The notes under the pieces were generated by a model, which did not search any database, was not told where the DNA came from, and saw only the letters and a list, made by a program, of their open reading frames with translations. A DNA stretch of 64,000 nucleotides from Flavobacterium hydrophilum. Its GTDB lineage: Bacteria > Bacteroidota > Bacteroidia > Flavobacteriales > Flavobacteriaceae. A program made the translations under genes and the position numbers. The stretch is from NCBI RefSeq assembly GCF_003202405.1, contig NZ_QJHL01000001.1, forward strand, positions 1,426,001 through 1,490,000. The letters run 5' to 3'. Below are positions 9,491-17,027 of this stretch, one piece after another. How positions within the stretch are numbered: position 1 is the first letter of the stretch; every line of letters starts with the position of its first letter.

Positions 9491-10819
9491 ATGAAAAGAT
9501 TATTGACACTTGCAATCTGCATTTTTGGAATTTTCCAGTCTGCATTTTCTCAAAATTATAAAAACGATACATTTCCTGATGGAAGCGCCATTACACCATG
9601 GTTTAAGGATTACACTAAACTTCAATTGAAAGATTTAGGAAAACAATACACCATTACAGATTTTGGAGTTACTAAAGACAGTACCAAAATCCAGACCGTT
9701 GCGATTCAAAAGGTAATTGATAAAGCAGCCAAAAGCGGAGGAGGGGTAATTGTGATTCCAAAAGGGGTTTTTCTGAGCGGTGCTTTGTTCTTTAAGCCTA
9801 AAACAAGTTTATATGTTGCTGAAGGTGGAACTCTAAAAGGTTCAGATGATATTGCCAACTATCCGATTATGCCATCCAGAATGGAAGGTCAGAACCTGGA
9901 TTATTTTCCGGCTTTGGTCAATGCGTATGGTGTGGATAATTTTTCGATTTCAGGAAAAGGAACTATCAACGGAAATGGTTATAAATATTATGAAGCTTTC
10001 TGGGCGAGACGCAAGATCAACCCAAAATGTACCAATTTAGAAGTTTCAAGACCAAGACTGGTTTTTGTATGGAATTCCAATAATGTGCAATTTCAGGATG
10101 TTAAACTGATCAATTCAGGTTTCTGGACGAATCACTTTTATAAATGTAATAATGTAAAACTATTAGATTTATACATCTTCTCTCCGCATTTAGAAGTTAA
10201 AGCTCCAAGTACGGATGCAATCGATGTTGATATCTGTACGAATGTGTTAGTGAAAGGATGTTATTTGTCTGTAAATGATGATGCAATTGCATTAAAAGGC
10301 GGTAAAGGTCCTTATGCAGATCAGGATAAAAATAATGGACCAAATGCTAATATCATCATCGAAGATTGTCGATTTGGTTTCTGTCATTCGGCGTTAACAA
10401 ACGGAAGCGAATCTATTCACAACAGAAATGTGATTATGCGTAATTGCCAAATCGATGGTGCCACGAGAATGCTTTGGTTAAAAATGAGACCGGATACACC
10501 TCAAAGATACGAGTACATTAGAGTAGAAGACATTAAAGGACAGGCGAAAAATTGCCTTGTTGTATTGGCATGGAAACAATTTTTTGATTTAAAAGGCCGT
10601 CCTGATGTTCCGTTATCTTATGGCGATCATGTGACTTTAAAAAATATCGAAATGAAATCGGATACGTTTTTTAATGTAGAAAAAGACCCGAATGTTCGTT
10701 TATCTAATTTTACTTTCGAAAACCTGAATATTGAAGCAACTAAAACAGCTGTTGATAAAAGTATTGTAGACGGAATTACCTTAAAAAATGTGCTTTTAAA
10801 CAAGCAGTTGGTGGAGTAA
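9491..10819 (+). CDS. GH28 polygalacturonase or rhamnogalacturonase
   Basis: This is a secreted right-handed parallel beta-helix of 442 residues with a signal peptide ending at about SAFSQ (residue 21). The GH28 signatures are present in altered form: STDAIDVD in place of the usual NTDG, the conserved double Asp in NDDAIALKGG, CHSALTNGSES at the position of the His motif, and WLKMRPDT at the position of RIK. The departures from the polygalacturonase motifs fit an exo-acting or rhamnogalacturonan/RG-II-type GH28. It sits between the GH43 and the GH115 gene, and an imperfect attenuator-like hairpin follows. The family is clear; the bond cleaved is not. Confidence 0.85.
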   Translation: MKRLLTLAICIFGIFQSAFSQNYKNDTFPDGSAITPWFKDYTKLQLKDLGKQYTITDFGVTKDSTKIQTVAIQKVIDKAAKSGGGVIVIPKGVFLSGALFFKPKTSLYVAEGGTLKGSDDIANYPIMPSRMEGQNLDYFPALVNAYGVDNFSISGKGTINGNGYKYYEAFWARRKINPKCTNLEVSRPRLVFVWNSNNVQFQDVKLINSGFWTNHFYKCNNVKLLDLYIFSPHLEVKAPSTDAIDVDICTNVLVKGCYLSVNDDAIALKGGKGPYADQDKNNGPNANIIIEDCRFGFCHSALTNGSESIHNRNVIMRNCQIDGATRMLWLKMRPDTPQRYEYIRVEDIKGQAKNCLVVLAWKQFFDLKGRPDVPLSYGDHVTLKNIEMKSDTFFNVEKDPNVRLSNFTFENLNIEATKTAVDKSIVDGITLKNVLLNKQLVE

Positions 10820-10845
10820 TTTTTTCTAATAATCTAAAGATACAG

Positions 10846-10892
10846 AAGTTCAAAGTTGTAACATAATCAGTTGTAAACTTTGAACTTTTGTT
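10846..10892 (+). terminator. Hairpin after the GH28 gene
   Basis: AAGTTCAAAGTT (10846-10857) pairs perfectly over 12 bases with 10876-10887 around an 18-base loop and is followed by TTGTTTTT. The stem is AT-rich and the loop long, so it may only lower transcription into the GH115 gene rather than stop it. Confidence 0.5.
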
Positions 10893-10913
10893 TTTAGATA
10901 AACAAACTTAAAT

Positions 10914-13361
10914 ATGAACAAAAATATACTTGCAAGGTTGCTGTTGTTGCTTATTTTTTTGAGTAACAACATTTACAGTCAGGATAAAAACGCAGTTAAT
11001 TTTTCAATTGCAGATTCCAATCAGTTAACTACAATTTATATCGATAAAAATACAGACGAATTAGTTATTTGGGCTGTAAACGAATTGGCTGATGATGTAA
11101 AAGAGATAACCGGAAAAAGACCCGAAATTGTTCCAACACAAACTATTTCGAAAAAAGGAATTTATATTGGACAGGCTTCATCAGATCTTTTTAAATCAAA
11201 ATCAAAAGATTTGTCTGGTCAGTGGGAGAAATTTTCCATTAAAAAAGAGAAGGAAAATCTTGTGGTAGTTGGAAGCGATATAAGAGGAACAGTTTATGCC
11301 ATTTTCGAAATTACAGAGCGTCTGGGAATTTCTCCATGGAAATGGTGGGCAGATGTTCATCCGATAAAAAAAGAAAAACTAACATTGCTTCTTCCTCAAA
11401 AAGGCATCATTTCATCACCATCGGTACAATACAGAGGAATCTTTTTAAATGATGAAGACTGGGGATTAGAGCCGTGGGCAGAAAAAACATTCGAACCGGA
11501 AGTTGGAAACATCGGACCCAAAACTTACGAAAAGATATTTCAGTTATTACTGCGTTTAAAAGCCAACACCATCTGGCCGGCTATGCATCCTTCTACAAAA
11601 GGTTTTTTTACCCTTCCGGGGAATAAGGAAATGGCTCAAAAATACCATATGGTTATCGGTTCATCACATGCTGAACCAATGCTCCGAAATAATGTGGATG
11701 AATGGAAACCTAAAATTCATGGAGATTATAATTATTTTACCAATAAAACACAGGTAGATAAATATTGGCAGTATCGTTTAGATGAATTAAAATCGGCTCA
11801 GAACGAAACCATTATGACATTGGGTATGCGTGGCGTTCACGACAGTAAAATGGAAGGTGCCAAAGATTTGAAAGAATCCAGCGATATGGTGGAAAAAATC
11901 ATTTTAAATCAGCGTGAGATGCTTTCGAACACTTTTAAAAAACCGTTAAAAGACATTCCTCAGGCTTTTGTACCGTACAAAGAAGTGTTGGAATTATACG
12001 ATAACGGACTTAAAGTTCCCGATGATATAACTTTGGTCTGGCCAGATGATAATTACGGGTATATTCGTCGTCTCAGTAATGAAGAAGAGCAAAAAAGGGC
12101 AGGAGGAAGCGGTGTTTATTATCACATCAGTTATTGGGGAAGACCTCATGATTATCTTTGGCTAAGTACAACTCAACCGGGTTTGATTTGGTATGAAATG
12201 ACCAAAGCGTATGAAAATGGAGCTAAAAAAATGTGGATCGTAAATGTTGGAGATATAAAACCTGCCGAATATGATACAGAACTTTTTCTGGATTTGGCAT
12301 GGGATATTAACAGCATAAAATCGGATGGAATTAATAAGTATCTGAAAGACTGGATTACCAGAGAACTCTCTTCCCAAATTGCAGAATACTTAAGTCCTGT
12401 ATTTGAAGAATATTACCGATTAGCATTTCTCAGAAAGCCTGAATACATGGGATGGAGTCAGACTGAACCTACTACGCAAATAAAACTATCCGATTTTACT
12501 GAAGAAGAATGTCAGAAAAGAATAAAAGCTTACAATAATTTGGTTAAAGAAGTAGATGTTTGGAACTCTGCCGTTTCAGTAGATACTGGCCAACTTGTTC
12601 CTGATGAAAGACTAAATGCTTATTTTCAATTGGTAACTTATCCGATTAAATCAGCTGCTTATATGAACCATAAATTTTTATACTGGAATTTGGCTTGCAG
12701 GGCATCAGATGTAAATGAGAAAAAAAAATACGAAACACTATCTAATGGATCATATAACAAAATAAAAGAACTGACTGATTTTTATAATGAGAAACTGAGC
12801 AGTGGCAAATGGAATCACATGATGTCGATGCGCCCGAGAAATCTGCCGGTTTTCGATTCTATTAAAAAAGCCGAATTTTCAAAAGAAGCATCAGTTAAAG
12901 AAACTTCAAAAGCGATAAAATTCATAAGTGCAAATCAGTTTATTTCTATAAAAGAATCTAAAGAATACCAATGGAAAACCATTAACGGTTTAGGGTATAG
13001 TAATAATGCTATTACTTTATTTCCGTTAAAACAAAAGTATTTTAAAACTGAAAAACCGTCAGTTTCTTATGATTTTGAAATTGAAAATGTGGGTAATTAT
13101 GAAATAGAAATTCACTTGTTGCCTACGCATGCCAATAACTTTGATCATCAAATCGAAGTACAGATAGACGGAAATAAAACGCAGTCCTTTTCGATCAATA
13201 CAAAAGACAGGGATAAAACCTGGAAAGAAAATGTATTGCGCAATAGTGCCATTGTAAAACTGCCTGTTTCAAATGCAAATAAAGGAAAACATACGATTGC
13301 AATTAACGTGAATCAAACAGGAATTGTATTGGATTATATCACAGTAAATACTAAAATCTAA
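10914..13361 (+). CDS. GH115 alpha-glucuronidase-like protein
   Basis: This secreted 815-residue protein (signal peptide to about residue 22, ending NIYSQ) matches the GH115 family, whose members remove (4-O-methyl-)glucuronic acid from polysaccharide side chains. The N-terminal domain (25-160) contains VVVGSDIRGTVYAIFEITERLG. The TIM barrel (about 170-480) shows YRGIFLNDEDWGL, LKANTIWPAMHP, TLGMRGVHDSKM, LVWPDDNYGYIRR and YYHISYWGRPHDYLWL, all hallmark segments. The C-terminal domain ends in a beta-sandwich. Glucuronate release matches the UxuA/UxuB genes further along the window. It lies 95 bases after the GH28 and 18 bases before the sulfatase. The known members act on xylan or arabinogalactan; the neighbours here favour the latter. 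Confidence 0.88.
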   Translation: MNKNILARLLLLLIFLSNNIYSQDKNAVNFSIADSNQLTTIYIDKNTDELVIWAVNELADDVKEITGKRPEIVPTQTISKKGIYIGQASSDLFKSKSKDLSGQWEKFSIKKEKENLVVVGSDIRGTVYAIFEITERLGISPWKWWADVHPIKKEKLTLLLPQKGIISSPSVQYRGIFLNDEDWGLEPWAEKTFEPEVGNIGPKTYEKIFQLLLRLKANTIWPAMHPSTKGFFTLPGNKEMAQKYHMVIGSSHAEPMLRNNVDEWKPKIHGDYNYFTNKTQVDKYWQYRLDELKSAQNETIMTLGMRGVHDSKMEGAKDLKESSDMVEKIILNQREMLSNTFKKPLKDIPQAFVPYKEVLELYDNGLKVPDDITLVWPDDNYGYIRRLSNEEEQKRAGGSGVYYHISYWGRPHDYLWLSTTQPGLIWYEMTKAYENGAKKMWIVNVGDIKPAEYDTELFLDLAWDINSIKSDGINKYLKDWITRELSSQIAEYLSPVFEEYYRLAFLRKPEYMGWSQTEPTTQIKLSDFTEEECQKRIKAYNNLVKEVDVWNSAVSVDTGQLVPDERLNAYFQLVTYPIKSAAYMNHKFLYWNLACRASDVNEKKKYETLSNGSYNKIKELTDFYNEKLSSGKWNHMMSMRPRNLPVFDSIKKAEFSKEASVKETSKAIKFISANQFISIKESKEYQWKTINGLGYSNNAITLFPLKQKYFKTEKPSVSYDFEIENVGNYEIEIHLLPTHANNFDHQIEVQIDGNKTQSFSINTKDRDKTWKENVLRNSAIVKLPVSNANKGKHTIAINVNQTGIVLDYITVNTKI

Positions 13362-13379
13362 GATGAATCAAATTTTAAA

Positions 13380-14759
13380 ATGATAAAAAATATGAATACA
13401 AAAAATCAATTGTTAGTACTGTTATCGTTTTGTTTTTCAATTTCATATAGTCAGGAAAATCAAATGAGTTCATCAGAAAAACCGAATATCATTTTGATAA
13501 TAGCTGATGATGCAGGATGGAATGATGTGGGGTACCACGGTTCGGTAATCAAAACGCCAAATATTGATTTTTTAGCTAAAAACGGGGTAGAACTGGACCG
13601 GTTTTATGTTAATCCAACCTGTTCTCCATCCAGGGCAAGTTTGTTTACAGGACGACCTGCCAGTCGTATGGGGATTGTAGCGCCAATTAGTGATAAAAGT
13701 CAGTTTAAGCTTCCGGATTCTATTCCGACATTGCCAAAATTATTGCACAAAAACAATTATCAAACCGCACTTATTGGCAAATGGCATCTGGGTTTGCAGC
13801 CAAGCAGCGGACCAAAAGCATACGGATTTGATTATTCATATGGTTTCCTGCACGGACAATTAGATCAGTACACTCATTTGTATAAAAATGGCGATAAAAG
13901 CTGGTATCGAAATGGTGAATTTATTGAAGAGGAAGGGCATGTTACAGACTTGCTTACCAATGAAGCTGTCAAATGGATTTCGGAAATAAGAGATCCAAAG
14001 AAAAGCTTCTTTTTGGAAGTAGCTTATAGTGCACCGCATTTTCCTTTACAGGAAGAACAGAAATGGAAAGATCCTTATATAAATTCCATAAAAGATAGTT
14101 CGCGCAGGGATTATGCGGCGGCTATGAGTCACCTCGACAATAGTGTTGGAATATTGCTTGAGAAGTTAAAACAGCAAAAACTGGATAAAAATACGCTGGT
14201 TATTTTTATGAGCGATAACGGTGCTATGCAGGATTGGGACTCTAAAAACGAATATAATGGAATTCATCCATCAAATACTGTTCTCGGAGATAATACACCG
14301 CTCAGGGACTGGAAAACATCAAATTATGAAGGGGCAATACGAGTTCCCTGTATATTTTACTGGAAAGATCATTTGAAAAAATATAAGAATGAAAATTATA
14401 TTTCGGTAATAGATTTATTGCCTGGTATTTTGTCTTTGGCAGGAGATAACGATCTGCCAAAAAGTATAGAAGGTAAAAATGTCTGGCCATCCATTTCAGA
14501 AAATAAAGCAATCTCCGATCAGGAAATTTATGTCAGAGGCCATTTGCAGGAATCTTTAATCAGAAAGCCATGGAAAATAATCAGGACCAGACATGCCAAT
14601 ACTCCTGCAGATTTAGAACTTTATAATATTGAAAAAGATCCTGGGGAGAAGAAAAATTTGATACTGGAAGAGAAATCTGTAGCCGAAAAAATGGAGATTG
14701 CTCTGGAAAATCAATTTAAAAAAGATGCTAAAAAGGTGAATTATGATAAAATTAAGTAG
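13380..14759 (+). CDS. S1-family sulfatase
   Basis: This 459-residue secreted arylsulfatase-type enzyme should hydrolyse sulfate esters. PNIILIIADDAGWND (metal-binding DD at 43-44) and CSPSR (Cys81) are the family signatures. Cys81 would be converted to formylglycine by a separate maturation enzyme not present here. KWHLG and MSDNGA supply further active-site residues. The signal peptide ends near ISYSQ. The start may be the ATG at 13380 or the one at 13392; the second gives a shorter, more typical signal peptide. It follows the GH115 gene by 18 bases and ends the operon. A sulfatase beside pectin enzymes is unexpected, since land-plant pectin is not normally sulfated, and may point to an algal or mixed substrate. 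Confidence 0.88.
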   Translation: MIKNMNTKNQLLVLLSFCFSISYSQENQMSSSEKPNIILIIADDAGWNDVGYHGSVIKTPNIDFLAKNGVELDRFYVNPTCSPSRASLFTGRPASRMGIVAPISDKSQFKLPDSIPTLPKLLHKNNYQTALIGKWHLGLQPSSGPKAYGFDYSYGFLHGQLDQYTHLYKNGDKSWYRNGEFIEEEGHVTDLLTNEAVKWISEIRDPKKSFFLEVAYSAPHFPLQEEQKWKDPYINSIKDSSRRDYAAAMSHLDNSVGILLEKLKQQKLDKNTLVIFMSDNGAMQDWDSKNEYNGIHPSNTVLGDNTPLRDWKTSNYEGAIRVPCIFYWKDHLKKYKNENYISVIDLLPGILSLAGDNDLPKSIEGKNVWPSISENKAISDQEIYVRGHLQESLIRKPWKIIRTRHANTPADLELYNIEKDPGEKKNLILEEKSVAEKMEIALENQFKKDAKKVNYDKIK

Positions 14760-14925
14760 GTTTTGCGGGTTCTACTTGAAATATTATTTAGAAATATAAA
14801 GTTTTCGTCTTTTGTAATTAGCTGGTTTTTAGGAGTGAAAAGCATAAAAAAAAGAATAGTAACTCAATCTCAAAAAACTGTGATAATTTTAACACTAAAC
14901 TTACGTTATCTATAGAGCAAACTTT

Positions 14926-14933
14926 TATTTTTG
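14926..14933 (+). promoter_or_regulatory. -7 promoter box of the histone H1-like gene
   Basis: TATTTTTG is a perfect match to the Bacteroidetes TAnnTTTG box and lies 24 bases before the ATG at 14958. No convincing -33 TTG was found at the expected distance. Confidence 0.6.
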
Positions 14934-14957
14934 CCACTTAATTTAACATATATAAGC

Positions 14958-15134
14958 ATGAAAGATCTATTAGTAAAAATCAACGCTGAATTAGAAGTAT
15001 TCAAAACAGAATCTGAATCATTATCTGAAAAAGGTGTTAAAGCAGCAGGAGCAAGAGCACGTAAATCATCTTTGGAAATTGAAAAACTTTTAAAAGAGTT
15101 CAGAAAAGTTTCTATCGAAGAATCAAAAAAATAA
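14958..15134 (+). CDS. Histone H1-like small protein
   Basis: A 58-residue, lysine-rich and highly charged protein predicted to be wholly helical. It resembles the small Hc1/histone H1-like proteins that are widespread in Flavobacteriia and thought to bind DNA. The GVKAAGARARKSSLEIEKLL segment is the typical conserved part. The start is the ATG at 14958, which follows a perfect -7 box. The longer reading from a TTG at 14931 would start inside that box. It has its own promoter and terminator and no functional link to the glycan genes. Family recognition is by pattern only. Confidence 0.75.
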   Translation: MKDLLVKINAELEVFKTESESLSEKGVKAAGARARKSSLEIEKLLKEFRKVSIEESKK

Positions 15135-15152
15135 TATTCTACTGAAAGAAAG

Positions 15153-15180
15153 AAACCTCGTCAACAGACGAGGTTTTTTT
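15153..15180 (+). terminator. Hairpin terminator of the histone H1-like gene
   Basis: AAACCTCGTC (15153-15162) pairs perfectly with GACGAGGTTT (15167-15176) around the loop AACA, followed by T residues to 15180. Confidence 0.92.
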
Positions 15181-15300
15181 ATGTATTAAAAGTGAAAAGT
15201 GAAAAACTGCAAATTCCACCTTCACGTAATTTATATTCTTAAATTTTATCAAAAATTTCACATCTACATTTTACATCTAACATTTCACATACCATATAAC

Positions 15301-16806
15301 TTACTTTAGAATTTCAATATACTCCCTCAATGCGCAGTCTTTTATTTTTTTTAGGCTTTCAGCTGCTGTCAGTGCATTAAAAGCAGCACCATCAGCTCCT
15401 GTGTGTGTATGATCTTTCGGGAAAAACGATTTTACTTTTTCTTTGCCTAAAGCTTCGTATTTTTGAGCTACGATTTCATTGAGGTCGATATAAAACGCTT
15501 TTTCTCTTTCGGCAGCTATTTTCGACCAGTTTCCATATGTATCGGTTCTGCGTTCTACTTTATCATTCGGCCATTCGTTTCTTGGCGTCTGGCTTAAAAC
15601 AATCGGAACAGCGCCTTTTTCTTTGGCTTCTCTGATGAATTTCTGCATGTACCAGCCAAAAGTATGTACGGTTTCAGTTAAACTGTCACGAACAACTTGT
15701 TGTGTTTCGTCACCGTTTCCTTTTAATGAACCTCTGAATTTTTCTTTATCAACAGCCCCTGTATCATTATGACCAAACTGAATCATCACAAAATCACCTG
15801 GTTTCAATTGATTCTTAACTTCATCCCACAAACCTTCTTTGGTATAAGTACGTGTACTTCTTCCTCCACGGGCTTTATTGATTACTTCAATTCTGGTAGT
15901 ATCGCAATATTTTGGAAATGTAACTCCCCATCCTACAGCATTGGGATTATTGCCATTGTTTGCCATAGTAGAATCACCAATTAAAAACACTCTTTTCTTA
16001 GCCGGAAGTACAATTTTAGGATTTTTTAAAATGTAATTTTTTAAAGAGTTTTTACTTGATTTTAGTTCATTGATAATTAATGAAGCTGCCAACACAGCAC
16101 CTTTTGCAGATGGATGTGTATGATCTTTTTTGTAGAAATAAGTTCCGGTTACTTTTGCTTCACCCAGCTTTTCCATTTCAAGCGCCATTTTATCGTTCAG
16201 TTCGATAAAAGTGACTTTTTCTTTTTCAGCAATTTGTTTTGCCCATAATCCATAAGATTTATTGTTACGTGGAACTTTTCCCTCTTTCCAGTCATTTCTT
16301 GGAATTGGCGAACAAATAATCGGAATAGCGCCTTTTGATTTGGCTTCCTGAACTACTTTCTGAATGTACCAGCCGTAAGTGTGCACCGTTTCATGCTTTT
16401 TGGTCAGCATGTTGTCGATTTTCTGTGTTTCGTTTCCGATCCCTTTAATTGTTCCTCTGGCACGAAGCGTGTCATTTAATGGACCATCATCGTTATGTCC
16501 AAACTGAATCAGGACATAATCGCCTTTTTTTAGTTTGTTCAGAACCGCTGTCCACAAACCTTTATCCTGAAAAGTCCTGCTGCTGGTACCTCCTAAAGCA
16601 TGATTTTCGATTTTAACTTTCGTAGTATCCAAAAACTGTCCAATATAATCTCCCCAGCCCCAAAGTCCGCCGGATCCGTCACCTCTTCCATTTTTTACGG
16701 TGGAGTCTCCCACGGTGTAAACGGTAGGTTTATTGTTTTGTTTTGGCGTAAAATTGAAAAATAATACTGTCAGACATAAGACAGAAAGTATTTTAATTGA
16801 TTTCAT
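15301..16806 (-). CDS. Two-domain CE12-like rhamnogalacturonan acetylesterase
   Basis: This 501-residue secreted protein holds two complete SGNH/GDSL hydrolase domains in tandem, residues about 28-255 and 270-495. Both have the catalytic blocks: VGDSTVKN and IGDSTMAN (Ser), GGTSSRTF and GGRSTRTY (oxyanion Gly), FGHNDDGP and FGHNDTGA (Asn), KKDHTHPS and PKDHTHTG (Asp-His). CE12 members remove acetyl groups from rhamnogalacturonan or related polymers. The two copies are clearly related, so the gene arose by internal duplication, and neither has lost a catalytic residue. It is the most downstream gene of the minus-strand run that begins at 21249. A 221-base gap with an inverted repeat separates it from the GH2 upstream, so it may have its own promoter. 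Confidence 0.88.
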   Translation of the reverse strand: MKSIKILSVLCLTVLFFNFTPKQNNKPTVYTVGDSTVKNGRGDGSGGLWGWGDYIGQFLDTTKVKIENHALGGTSSRTFQDKGLWTAVLNKLKKGDYVLIQFGHNDDGPLNDTLRARGTIKGIGNETQKIDNMLTKKHETVHTYGWYIQKVVQEAKSKGAIPIICSPIPRNDWKEGKVPRNNKSYGLWAKQIAEKEKVTFIELNDKMALEMEKLGEAKVTGTYFYKKDHTHPSAKGAVLAASLIINELKSSKNSLKNYILKNPKIVLPAKKRVFLIGDSTMANNGNNPNAVGWGVTFPKYCDTTRIEVINKARGGRSTRTYTKEGLWDEVKNQLKPGDFVMIQFGHNDTGAVDKEKFRGSLKGNGDETQQVVRDSLTETVHTFGWYMQKFIREAKEKGAVPIVLSQTPRNEWPNDKVERRTDTYGNWSKIAAEREKAFYIDLNEIVAQKYEALGKEKVKSFFPKDHTHTGADGAAFNALTAAESLKKIKDCALREYIEILK

Positions 16807-16850
16807 AATTAATTGTGAATTGTAAATTGTGAATTGTGTAATTCTGTCCA

Positions 16851-16955
16851 GTTTGTCATTCTGAGGAACGAAGAATCTTCGTAAGTAACTCTACAAAGAT
16901 TGAAAATCGTTATGGCTAATTGTCGCGGGGATTCTTCGTTCCTCAGAATAACAAA
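16851..16955. repeat. Intergenic inverted repeat with 19-bp perfect arms
   Basis: ATTCTGAGGAACGAAGAAT (16858-16876) is repeated in inverted orientation at 16931-16949, and the arms extend outward to about 25 bases with one mismatch. The spacer is 54 bases. Just upstream, 16808-16840 holds short iterations of the AATTGTGAATTGT type. This looks like a dispersed palindromic element of the kind common in flavobacterial genomes, not a simple terminator. Confidence 0.75.
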
Positions 16956-17027
16956 ACTATGAGCATAAATTATAGGCTAAGAGCAAAACCTGAAACCTGA
17001 AACAAAACAAAACCTGAAACAAATTTT

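Noticed and set aside
14760..14957. Possible small gene between the sulfatase and the histone-like gene
   Set aside because: No frame with a plausible start and length; only the promoter of the next gene is visible.
15181..15300. Short TTTCACAT and AGTGAAAA iterations downstream of the histone H1-like gene
   Set aside because: They are imperfect and do not form a defined repeat unit or a hairpin with a T-run.
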